Source of the DNA: a virus
Reading direction: 5' to 3' (one strand)
Virus record (IMG/VR): IMGVR_UViG_3300020437_000499
Coordinates: 1-23,040 of that record
DNA length: 23,040 nt
The position numbers were made by a program, and so were the translations under genes. Below, in pieces: positions 7,901 through 14,759 of the stretch. Each line of letters begins with the position of its first letter. Position 1 is the stretch's first letter. Under the pieces are notes generated by a model. The model worked only from the letters and a program-made list of their open reading frames with translations. It was not told the DNA's origin and made no database searches.

Positions 7901-8963
7901 CACCACCGTTAGCAATATGAAAATTAGTTCCAACACCTGCTAGATTAGTACTGCTTGAGAAACTACCTATAGATGTACCATTTTGATACATTGTTATAGT
8001 TGTACCATTTCTAACAACAGCTAAATGATCCCATTGATTATAATTAAGTGTACCACCATTTACTGAAGGAAAAGTTAAACCATGATGTGCTATAGTATAA
8101 CTGGTAGTATGATTTGGATGTCCAGCAAATAGTGCGATTGCACCTGAGGCGTATGAATTATAATTATTCCAGACTACATTATGGTTTGTTGCTCTACTAC
8201 GTAAGTAAACCCAAGACTCAATAGTAAAATCACCAGTTCCTAATGCTACATCTGAATTAGGTAGTGTCAAATATTGACTAGAACCATTAAAAGCTATTGA
8301 TTTTTGTGCAGTTGTAAGCACGCCAGTTTTTGCTTTTAATAAAATAGCAGTTTCGGCAGTATTTTTTCCGCTATAATATGCAGTGGTGATAGTGATAGTT
8401 CCTGTACCAGTATTTACACCATCAGTTACACTTAATGTAACTGTAGCATCTCCTTCATATTTTGTAGTACCATCGAATACTAATCGTACATGATTATTAC
8501 TTGCAGTATGTGTTATTGCAACATTGCCTGTGGTAGCAATACCTGAGTTAGCAAAAGTTACAGTGGTTGGTGTTCCTTCTGGCTCTGTGACAGTGTATGT
8601 TAAATCTACAGTAAGATTTGTAGCTGTCGGAGTAGCAGTTGTTGATGATAGAGTAATTGATGGTGTAGTATTTACCATTGATATTTTATACCAACCAGAA
8701 CCATTTGACATATACAATGTACCAGTCGCTGTTGTATATGCTAAACTTCCTGCTGGAGATATGGGCGAAAATGGTAACACTGAAGAGTTTGCATAAGTTG
8801 ATACACCACTTTGTCCTTGTACACCAATTCCTGGTTCTACTATAGAAGTATTTGCATCTGAATCTTTTACTATCAAATTACCACTATCTGCACCTAAGAT
8901 AACTCTACTTGTACCTGTGCCTAGTGTAATACTATTTGCTGTGTAAGATAACTTTTGTACCAT
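4974..8963 (-). CDS. Giant five-module LamG (concanavalin A-like) surface protein, copy 1 (1329 aa)
   Basis: The protein has an N-terminal region (1-95) with the pattern GTLYMSNGSGWYKI typical of phage fibre or structural proteins, then a cadherin/Ig-like region (about 98-196, ending VTDGVNTGTGTITITTAY). Five LamG-like lectin modules follow at about 223-385, 483-650, 715-880, 934-1090 and 1150-1325. Several modules open with an FDGxGDYL-like strand and GTGDFTxEAWVY-like motif and close with a LRIVKGTAVYTxxFTPP-like strand. LamG modules bind glycans or proteins, so a virion adhesin or tail-associated fibre is the best inference. No signal peptide or transmembrane helix is seen. It is a tandem paralogue of the gene immediately upstream (27-base gap) and lies in the cassette driven by the TATAAATA promoter at 13687, consistent with late expression. 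The host receptor is unknown. Confidence 0.9.
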   Translation of the reverse strand: MVQKLSYTANSITLGTGTSRVILGADSGNLIVKDSDANTSIVEPGIGVQGQSGVSTYANSSVLPFSPISPAGSLAYTTATGTLYMSNGSGWYKISMVNTTPSITLSSTTATPTATNLTVDLTYTVTEPEGTPTTVTFANSGIATTGNVAITHTASNNHVRLVFDGTTKYEGDATVTLSVTDGVNTGTGTITITTAYYSGKNTAETAILLKAKTGVLTTAQKSIAFNGSSQYLTLPNSDVALGTGDFTIESWVYLRSRATNHNVVWNNYNSYASGAIALFAGHPNHTTSYTIAHHGLTFPSVNGGTLNYNQWDHLAVVRNGTTITMYQNGTSIGSFSSSTNLAGVGTNFHIANGGDVISTGYNHADYSNFRIVVGTAVYTGNFTPPSGVLTKTGGTYPSTNNVNTSITASHTKLLTLQGAITDSSDNSVTITNNGSVSTTPSTNSPYFYGDNNNWFDKSSSGHILTAYGDLEQLAFSPYRNNGYSVYFDGSGDYLRDDTIADINDTGGKCDNFTLEMWIYNEDDPTDSDYFVGSNNLANGANDFIFGTNRTYWNASQVGSDYGATYGKQYEWQHYVIMHETDGASNADVITLWIDGRRVFRDTGNTRISFNNNGWAFGTEADAANMGSLGNYFNGYMYDVKFTKAALYTSTNQFIPVPTAKSTPHESANIFHGFQKPHLDFRFRNPGTIGGTAGCHPFTPFDRDDKYTTATDGGSVRLRPQGGNDYFTVASSSDFAFGTGDFTVEAWVFPEAMSVHQMIMDTCTPGATGSTAGRLALYLNPNKMAYYKPGTGTTNQSNSATMVPFSWHHCAWVRSSGTMKMYLDGNEVYSGAETYNFSLQTLTLGKDAASGGAGQARAYWSDLRIVKGTAVYTSAFTPPTEPLTAISGTVLHLPFTDFKIFDASQTLLAKSDVSVDRLAIVGDTASSSAQQHFSEATVYFDGTGDYIDTPNPIISTEDHTHEAWVYPTGGDATYKGFFASAHPSSGAGISVAKDKAIGPQGGSSDLITFNPVVPDNEWSHVVLQRQDGVHYLYRNGVLQGTSTTSIDITNTNLRLASRYADNTNRMFAGYMHDFRVSKGLARYPFVPEFIQLTTTNSTDPATTVTGSNVRVVGVYNSSNASTMSGTAASDITVALGSGTSVSTFAPYTGGGSIYMDGGAGPTTYASFTTSAQDGLFTFASSDDFGIEYYIYHDEVVASGTSHRHINTAVSGGLGFFKAGSGDPGGSNRFTVRRRGVGNDLSIPNYNTLFPPFKWHHVCVQRVSGTLTVFVNGKPVGSATGNTRTYPTGVVGFGSPDTTSDNFQGYFSNLRVVKGQGIYSANFTPSTSAFE
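7722..7856 (-). repeat. Segment shared with the paralogous LamG gene (copy at 10365-10499)
   Basis: Residues 370-414 of copy 1 match residues 846-890 of copy 2 at 39 of 45 positions by direct comparison (RIVVGTAVYTG, then LTKTGGTYPST, then ASHTKLL). This is much closer than the surrounding parts. It joins the end of module 1 in one protein but the end of module 3 in the other, so the match is out of register and suggests module shuffling or gene conversion. Confidence 0.75.
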
Positions 8964-8990
8964 TTTCTATTCTCTTTTATCTCTATTTAG

Positions 8991-11900
8991 TTATACAAAT
9001 CTTCTTGTTGGTGGGGTAAATGTTTTATCGTATAGTGCCTGTCCTTTGATAATTCTAACATTTGAAATATATCCGTTGAACATATGATGTTCTGAACCAC
9101 TTCTCACACTACCACCTATTCTTACAGCGGTTGAAGTAATATCACCAGTATAAGCAGTTTCACCAACATTAGCTCCATTCATATAAGCTTGCATTTTTCC
9201 AGTAGAATCTCTATGAACGTAAGCCATGTGATACCACTTATGTATTACTGGTTTGATAGTACTTTGTCCATAATACCGCCATTCATTAGAATATCCAGTT
9301 TCTCCCCATGAGCCGGCATGATATATATGAAACTGATCTCTATGTGACGCATAGTAGAAACCTGGTGAGTAAGAGGTGTCTCCTCCAAAATTAACATGAT
9401 TTCGACTATTACCTGAACCAGTAGGTAAGTCATTATGATATACCCAATATTCTACAGTCCAATCTCCAGTGCCTAAAGCAGAAGCTGTCGTTAATGATAA
9501 GTAATCGCCAGTACCATCAAAGTAAACAGATTTCATTCCAGGAGCAGGGCCAAAGTCAGACACAACTGCGTTTCCATGTGCTGTAATTGAAGTGTTGTTA
9601 GAACTTCCGTCTGTTATCGTAGAAGAACCTGCCGTACCAGTATGACAGGTTAATAATAGTGTATTGCTTGCACTTGATACTGTGGGTGTTGTACCACTAG
9701 GTGTTGTCATACCAGAGTTAGTGGTTGTAAGTGTCACTGGCTCTGAAATGTAAGGATATTGTGCATGATCAAAAATAATTCTAGTATTCTCTAAATTTCC
9801 TACAAAATCAGCAGTACCACCGGCGGCGGCATCATTACCTATACCTAAATTAAATAGTGCTAAATCATCAGTTAAAGGATATCTTGGATTTGGGTGTGAG
9901 GTTACTAAATCTACTGGTGTTCCGTCAAGATACATACGCAATACACCATTAATTCTATACCAAACTGCATGATACCATGTGTTTAATGAAATGTTTCCAG
10001 AACTCATTTGAACTACACTAGTTCCTGGAGTGAAATAACCTAGCCTCTCAACACCACCAGAAGCAACAAACATGAATGCTATTCTACCTGTCTGACTTCC
10101 AGAAACACCACGAGTTTGAGTATCGAACAACACTACCTGCCCACTAGCTGTCTTATAGAAAAATGTTTCAATCGTAAAGTCTCTTGTTCCAAAATTACCA
10201 AATGAAGTTCTTCTATAAGCATCTATGTAAGCGTATTGTGTATCAAACCTAATTGTAGGTTCTCCAGTAAACTTTGATACGTTTAGTGCAGAGGTAATAC
10301 CTGCTGAAATTTCAGTAGTTTTACTTTGAGTTAAATCTTTTATTAAGTTATCACTAAAGTTTAATAAAAGCTTTGTATGAGAGGCACTAAAACTTGTATT
10401 TACATTAGTTGTTGATGGATATGTACCACCAGTTTTAGTCAGTGTTTGACTTGGTGGTGTAAACTCACCAGTATAAACGGCAGTGCCTACAACTATTCTT
10501 AAATCTGCAAAATGTCCCTCACCAGGTAATTCACTTGTAACTGAGCCTGCTCCAAACTCTATTTCACCTGCCGTTGAAGTTGTATAATCATATGTATCAG
10601 AAGAAGATCCTTTTTCAATACCATTTGCATATATTTTCATAGTGCTACCACTCTTTACAACTGCAATATGTGTCCACGTATGATTATATAACACAGCACT
10701 ACTAGTGGTAATTGAATTTGTAGTTGAACGATACCATTTGAGATATCCATTACTAGCATCTTTGTACACTCTCCAACCACCAGTGGTAGCATAGCGTTTA
10801 CTTAAAAGTGCTTCCCAAAAAGATGTATGATCATCTGGATTATACCAAAATTCTATTGTAAAATCACCTGAACCTAATTGTATTTCATTTGATGCTTTAT
10901 CTGTTGTTTCTATATTTCCGGCGGCGGCATTATTAAGAACAAATGATCCACCATCTTCTGATTTTCCGGCAGTTCTAGCAAAAGGACTAAAAGGTGAATT
11001 GTGAACATCGCCATTGTAAGTAATAGTATGTTTATTAGTAGACATATCTCTATTATAAGGAGTGTTGAAAGCAAGTAGTGAAGTATTAGTGATTGCAGTA
11101 AGTCTTGCTGGAGGTGTGAACTCACTTGTATATACGGCAGTGCCTTTGACAACTCTTAAATCTGCAATGTGTCCACTAAAGTTTCTACTAGTGTCAAGAT
11201 TTGATTTTCCGGTATACATTGCGAATTGTTGATTAAAATTTGTATTGTAAGTTCCACTATAACCTTGCTCACCATTAACAAATATTTTTAAAGTACCTGA
11301 TGAACGAGCCCAAGCAATATGAGTCCACTGTCTTTCAGGCATACCAATAGAAGAAGTTGCTTGACTACTACTATTCCATAATGCAGGACGACTATTTGTA
11401 TTTGTTAGAAAGAAAAGACAAGAAGGAGTAGCGAAACCTCCAAAAATAGTTTGATCGTCTGAAACACCACCTGAACCAACATTCTCAGGAAATACCCATG
11501 CTTCTACTGTAAAATCTCCTGTACCAAAAACAAAACTCGCATCAGAAGGATACGTTACATAATTTGAAGAGCCATCACCGATAAAACCTGAATAACCACC
11601 AGTTCTGTAAGGACTCAAAGAACTATTATGACTTTGTGCTACTGTGCCGTTAAATGATAAAGTATGTGCTGAGTCTGAACTATCTCTTACAAACTTATTA
11701 TTATATGCTGTGCCAGCTGGTGCAAAAGGACTTAATTCATTGTAAGAACCTCCATATGATGTTAGAGTATGTCCTACAGAAGAATGATCTGTTAATGAAC
11801 CTTGTGCAGTTAAAAGAACTGTATTAGTTATTGCAGTGAGAGGAGAAGTTGGTGGTGTAAAATTACTAGAATATACAACTGAACCTTTGACAATACGCAA

Positions 11901-13034
11901 GTTACTTATGTAACCATGAAAGTCATGAGATATACCTGTATAGTCCATAAATCTACCTATTCTCGCCGTTCTATTCAAAGACGTATTATATGTACCAGAA
12001 AAACTTCCTGTACCTACCGATGTACCATTCTTATATAATGTCACATTATTACTAGAGTCCATTGTGCAAGCAAAATGAAACCACTCATTTAAATTAATTG
12101 TAGTGCTTGCGTTTATACTTTGATCTTGTCCACTTCCAGAACCACCACCTGCGGACCAATACATTCCAATTTCACCTGATTTAAATCTAAAACTATATTC
12201 TCTTTGTTGGGCAGTAGAGGCACTTCCTGAACCCTTAGAGAAAAAATGAGATTGAGTTTGATGAGAAGTTGGATATAACCATGCTTCTACTGTAAAGGCT
12301 CCTCCTAATATTTGCAAATCTGAAGAAGCTGGTATTGTTATCACATCTGCATCACCATTAGGAAGATAAAGAGATTGTTGTTTTACATCTGTTACTCCTG
12401 GTGCATTTTCTGCCACTAGAGTAAGTGCTTCACGTTCATTACGTAAGAAAACATACGCTGTATTAATTGTAATAGTTCCTACACCCGTATTCACACCATC
12501 TGTTACAGTTGCGGTAATTGTAGCATCTGTTAAATTAGTAGTACCATCAAATACTACTCGTATATTATTGTTTGAAGTTGTGTGAGTAATTGTAGCTACG
12601 TTTGTATCAGCAATACCAGAGTTAGCTAAAGCAACAGTGACAGGAGTGCCTTCTGGTTCTACTGTCGTATAGTTTACATCTAATGTAAGATTAGTACCAA
12701 TTGATGCAGTTGTTTTGTTTAGAGTTATTGATGGACTTGTATTCACTAATGATATTCTATACCAGCCACCACCTGATTTCAAAAACAACTCATTAGTTGC
12801 AGACGCAAAATACAAAGCTCCGTTACTTATACCTGTGGGAGGTAATGGTAGTGCCGCCTTGTTTGCTACAACTGTAACGGGAGAGGCATTTGTAACACCT
12901 AATCCTGGACGAACAGTTGTTGTTGAGCCGCCAGATTTGATTAGTAAATCTCCACTGTCAGCACTTAACTCAACTTTTCCAGAACTCAAACCAACGACTA
13001 CATTGTTAGCGAATGTTTTGTTTCTGTAAACCAT
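8991..13034 (-). CDS. Giant five-module LamG (concanavalin A-like) surface protein, copy 2 (1347 aa)
   Basis: Same architecture as the downstream paralogue. The fibre-type N-terminal region is at 1-95 (ELFLKSGGGWYRI at 82-94), followed by a cadherin/Ig-like region at about 98-194 with TVEPEGTPVTV and VTDGVNTGVGTITI. Five LamG modules sit at about 221-395, 482-642, 696-862, 926-1090 and 1168-1345. The N-terminal 195 residues of the two proteins are clearly homologous, while the modules have diverged. A shared 45-residue segment lies at 846-890. A glycan-binding virion adhesin is the likely role (family knowledge plus inference). The start is one base after the muramidase stop and no ribosome site stands out, so translation probably depends on re-initiation from that gene. 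Confidence 0.9.
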   Translation of the reverse strand: MVYRNKTFANNVVVGLSSGKVELSADSGDLLIKSGGSTTTVRPGLGVTNASPVTVVANKAALPLPPTGISNGALYFASATNELFLKSGGGWYRISLVNTSPSITLNKTTASIGTNLTLDVNYTTVEPEGTPVTVALANSGIADTNVATITHTTSNNNIRVVFDGTTNLTDATITATVTDGVNTGVGTITINTAYVFLRNEREALTLVAENAPGVTDVKQQSLYLPNGDADVITIPASSDLQILGGAFTVEAWLYPTSHQTQSHFFSKGSGSASTAQQREYSFRFKSGEIGMYWSAGGGSGSGQDQSINASTTINLNEWFHFACTMDSSNNVTLYKNGTSVGTGSFSGTYNTSLNRTARIGRFMDYTGISHDFHGYISNLRIVKGSVVYSSNFTPPTSPLTAITNTVLLTAQGSLTDHSSVGHTLTSYGGSYNELSPFAPAGTAYNNKFVRDSSDSAHTLSFNGTVAQSHNSSLSPYRTGGYSGFIGDGSSNYVTYPSDASFVFGTGDFTVEAWVFPENVGSGGVSDDQTIFGGFATPSCLFFLTNTNSRPALWNSSSQATSSIGMPERQWTHIAWARSSGTLKIFVNGEQGYSGTYNTNFNQQFAMYTGKSNLDTSRNFSGHIADLRVVKGTAVYTSEFTPPARLTAITNTSLLAFNTPYNRDMSTNKHTITYNGDVHNSPFSPFARTAGKSEDGGSFVLNNAAAGNIETTDKASNEIQLGSGDFTIEFWYNPDDHTSFWEALLSKRYATTGGWRVYKDASNGYLKWYRSTTNSITTSSAVLYNHTWTHIAVVKSGSTMKIYANGIEKGSSSDTYDYTTSTAGEIEFGAGSVTSELPGEGHFADLRIVVGTAVYTGEFTPPSQTLTKTGGTYPSTTNVNTSFSASHTKLLLNFSDNLIKDLTQSKTTEISAGITSALNVSKFTGEPTIRFDTQYAYIDAYRRTSFGNFGTRDFTIETFFYKTASGQVVLFDTQTRGVSGSQTGRIAFMFVASGGVERLGYFTPGTSVVQMSSGNISLNTWYHAVWYRINGVLRMYLDGTPVDLVTSHPNPRYPLTDDLALFNLGIGNDAAAGGTADFVGNLENTRIIFDHAQYPYISEPVTLTTTNSGMTTPSGTTPTVSSASNTLLLTCHTGTAGSSTITDGSSNNTSITAHGNAVVSDFGPAPGMKSVYFDGTGDYLSLTTASALGTGDWTVEYWVYHNDLPTGSGNSRNHVNFGGDTSYSPGFYYASHRDQFHIYHAGSWGETGYSNEWRYYGQSTIKPVIHKWYHMAYVHRDSTGKMQAYMNGANVGETAYTGDITSTAVRIGGSVRSGSEHHMFNGYISNVRIIKGQALYDKTFTPPTRRFV
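10365..10499 (-). repeat. Segment shared with the paralogous LamG gene (copy at 7722-7856)
   Basis: Partner of the segment in copy 1: residues 846-890 here, 39 of 45 identical. At the DNA level both copies share runs such as gatggatatgtacc and acttggtggtgtaaa (plus strand), making this a possible crossover site between the two adjacent genes. Confidence 0.75.
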
Positions 13035-13035
13035 T

Positions 13036-13641
13036 TTAGATCATCTTTAAAGCTGTTTCCGTAGTCTCTGTAACTCTTCTTGTCCAACCTCTACCGAAAG
13101 TTTTAAAAGTAGAAAGTCTTTCATAATATCCTTGTCGTGCTTCTTGATATGATTTGATACCATGCTCTACACCATGTTCTTTTATCCAAGCATCAACTTG
13201 TTTTAGTGTATTAGGTCCAACTGCTCCGTCAGGAGTTGCACCAACCATTTTTTGTAGATAGATGCCTGCCCTTTTTGTTCCAGCATTAACGCCAAAATCA
13301 AAGACGCATAAATCTAAACCTTTTGGTAAGCTATCACACTTGCAACGTCCCCAATAGTTCTTTTCATATATTGGTGCAACGTCAGCAACTTTTAAATCTT
13401 TCATATCTTTTTTACCACCCCATTCTTCGTATACTCTTTTAGTAACACCGAGGTTAGTTTCTCCACCAGGATCTTTTGGGTGATTTACATATCCACCTTC
13501 ATGATGTAGAATTATCTTTAAACATTTATCATAATTTGATTTCGCCATACCATTGTCCTTTTTCGCTTTTGTTTCTGTCTTAGGTTTAGTAACAGTTTTA
13601 GTCTGCTTCTTTAAACCTGTCTTCTTAAATAGTCCAAACAT
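13036..13641 (-). CDS. GH108-type muramidase (endolysin or virion lysozyme)
   Basis: Peptidoglycan hydrolase of glycoside hydrolase family 108, cleaving the glycan backbone. The family signature is clear: HHEGGYVNHPKDPGGETN at 46-63 (catalytic Glu48 expected) followed by LGVT. A C-terminal peptidoglycan-binding-like part contains GAVGPNTL. The first 31 residues are an unusual Lys/Thr-rich extension (KKTGLKKQTKTVTKPK) rather than a signal peptide. GGAGAGG four bases before the ATG at 13641 supports this start. An internal ATG at 13548 (MAKSNYD) has its own AAGGA seven bases upstream, so a shorter form lacking the extension may also be made. It is first in the late cassette, behind the TATAAATA promoter, and is followed at one base by the LamG gene. 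Lysis or cell-wall penetration at entry are both possible. Confidence 0.92.
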   Translation of the reverse strand: MFGLFKKTGLKKQTKTVTKPKTETKAKKDNGMAKSNYDKCLKIILHHEGGYVNHPKDPGGETNLGVTKRVYEEWGGKKDMKDLKVADVAPIYEKNYWGRCKCDSLPKGLDLCVFDFGVNAGTKRAGIYLQKMVGATPDGAVGPNTLKQVDAWIKEHGVEHGIKSYQEARQGYYERLSTFKTFGRGWTRRVTETTETALKMI

Positions 13642-13652
13642 TTAACCTCTCC

Positions 13653-13690
13653 AAAAAAAATAAGGGCTGAATTTTACTTCAACCCTTATT
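13653..13690 (-). terminator. Rho-independent terminator behind hsp20
   Basis: On the minus strand, a 13-bp stem (AATAAGGGTTGAA paired with TTCAGCCCTTATT, one G-U) with a six-base loop is followed by a run of eight T including the last stem bases. It would stop transcripts coming from hsp20 before the muramidase gene. Its upstream arm overlaps the TATAAATA promoter at 13687-13694. Confidence 0.88.
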
Positions 13691-13694
13691 TATA
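13687..13694 (-). promoter_or_regulatory. T4-type late promoter for the muramidase/LamG cassette
   Basis: An exact TATAAATA on the minus strand, the T4 late consensus used with gp55-modified polymerase and the gp45 clamp. It is 46 bases upstream of the muramidase ATG. The expected start (about 13681) falls inside the upstream arm of the terminator, so late transcripts would lack most of that arm and escape termination. Confidence 0.75.
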
Positions 13695-13717
13695 ATTGCG
13701 AAAAAGACTAATAAGTA

Positions 13718-14146
13718 TTATTTGATTTTAATAACTTTAGGCTTTTTATGCTCTGGTACAATTCTCTCTAACTGGATTTCTAACAATCCATTTTTGAGTT
13801 CTGCACCTTTTACTTCGATATCGTCAGCAATAGTAAATTTACGTGTGAATTTTTTCTGCGAGATACCTCTGTGAAGTACTTCAGCGTTTTCGACTTTATC
13901 ATCGAATACTGATTTAACTGTAATGGTGCCGTCTTCTACAACGACTTCTATATCCTCTTTTGAGAATCCTGCTAAAGCCATTTCAATTGTAAACTCATAT
14001 TCATCATGCTTTACAATATTATATGGAGGGAAACCTGTTGAGGTGTGCATATTATGGGCGTGATCCCATAATCTATCAAACACTCTATCAAAACCTACAG
14101 CGTAGGGAGTGAATTTATTAATGTCAAATGTGGTAAGGTTATTCAT
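13718..14146 (-). CDS. hsp20: Hsp20 / small heat shock protein
   Basis: A 142-aa alpha-crystallin-type holdase that binds unfolding proteins without ATP. A short N-terminal arm (FDINKFTPYAVGFDRVFDRL, resembling IbpA) is followed by the crystallin domain from about 42 to 132, including EMALAGFSKEDIEV (55-68), HRGISQKKFTRKF (92-104) and the NGLLEI motif (118-123). A C-terminal IKI-type anchor completes it (VIKIK). Hsp20 genes are characteristic of marine T4-like phages, where a role in virion assembly or host stress is assumed but not shown. GGAG precedes the ATG. It forms a single-gene unit with its own dual promoter upstream and a terminator downstream. No key element is missing. Confidence 0.95.
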   Translation of the reverse strand: MNNLTTFDINKFTPYAVGFDRVFDRLWDHAHNMHTSTGFPPYNIVKHDEYEFTIEMALAGFSKEDIEVVVEDGTITVKSVFDDKVENAEVLHRGISQKKFTRKFTIADDIEVKGAELKNGLLEIQLERIVPEHKKPKVIKIK

Positions 14147-14215
14147 TGCTATTCTCCTTTATTAAGCTAGAATATTAAAATTAAGAAGTACCCTCTATTA
14201 GGCATACTTCAACTG

Positions 14216-14223
14216 TATTTATA
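14216..14223 (-). promoter_or_regulatory. T4-type late promoter upstream of hsp20
   Basis: An exact TATAAATA on the minus strand, 69 bases before the hsp20 ATG. Its first three bases coincide with the last three of the TATTAT -10 box of the sigma70-type promoter in the same gap, so early and late polymerases would compete for the same DNA. Confidence 0.72.
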
Positions 14224-14249
14224 ATAACAAAAATTTACACTTTTGTCAA
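14221..14249 (-). promoter_or_regulatory. Sigma70-type promoter upstream of hsp20
   Basis: On the minus strand: TTGACA (14249-14244), a 17-base spacer, then TATTAT (14226-14221) with extended -10 TG. The -35 begins two bases after the MazG-like stop codon. The hexamers, spacing and TG are the same as in the gp43 promoter. Confidence 0.8.
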
Positions 14250-14250
14250 G

Positions 14251-14748
14251 TCACTTTCCAGTAACAGCACTTTCATCATCAAATAAACTTAATTGTGCTA
14301 GTTGATCTCTATCGATGTTAGGCGATGAGTTCTCTTCTATCTTTTTTATTTTTGCTAATACTTCTTGATGGTATACTGTATCATACATATTTGGTGGTTT
14401 ATAGTTAGGACCTTTCATGACTTTACCATCTTCTCTATAGATTGGTTTACCATCTTCACCTAACTTTGACATATTACTTCTGTGAACTTCATCGAAACAA
14501 TAATCTAGTTCTATACCCATGGCGGCACCCATACCATAAACTACATAGAGTAAATCAGTAAGAGCATCAGCAATCTCTATCATATTCTTTCTTTCAACAC
14601 CAAGATAGAGTTCTCTTAGTTCTTCTTCTATAAGTTCTAATCTAAGTTGCAAAGTCTTTTCATCTAACATAGTAGGTTTTTCTGCTACGTTTTGTCCAAA
14701 CGATCTCATGAAATCTTCTACTTTGTCAAAGTTAGTGGTATATCTCAT
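14251..14748 (-). CDS. MazG-like NTP pyrophosphohydrolase with a clamp-binding-type tail
   Basis: All-alpha NTP pyrophosphatase family, which hydrolyses nucleoside triphosphates to monophosphates; phage members are thought to adjust nucleotide pools or host (p)ppGpp. Numbering from the ATG at 14760, the acidic metal-binding helices are visible as ELIEEELRELY (42-52) and EIADALTDLLYVVYG (62-76). The tail is unusual: QLAQLSLFDD, with QLSLF at 156-160, is the consensus shape of a bacterial sliding-clamp binding peptide. The start at 14748 (MRYTTNF) is chosen because GGGAGG lies just upstream; the ATG at 14760, overlapping the regA stop by one base, would add four residues. It is the last gene of the gp45-gp44-gp62-regA operon, so it is made alongside the clamp. 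Confidence 0.85.
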   Translation of the reverse strand: MRYTTNFDKVEDFMRSFGQNVAEKPTMLDEKTLQLRLELIEEELRELYLGVERKNMIEIADALTDLLYVVYGMGAAMGIELDYCFDEVHRSNMSKLGEDGKPIYREDGKVMKGPNYKPPNMYDTVYHQEVLAKIKKIEENSSPNIDRDQLAQLSLFDDESAVTGK

Positions 14749-14752
14749 TGAT

Positions 14753-14758
14753 CCTCCC
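14753..14758 (-). promoter_or_regulatory. Ribosome binding site favouring the internal start of the MazG-like gene
   Basis: GGGAGG four bases before the ATG at 14748. It would lie inside the coding region if the ATG at 14760 were used. Confidence 0.55.
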
Positions 14759-14759
14759 A

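Noticed and set aside
8964-8990. Late promoter between the two LamG genes (AACTAAATA on the minus strand)
   Set aside because: Matches only the last six positions of TATAAATA in a 27-base AT-rich gap, which is too weak. The cassette promoter at 13687 suffices.
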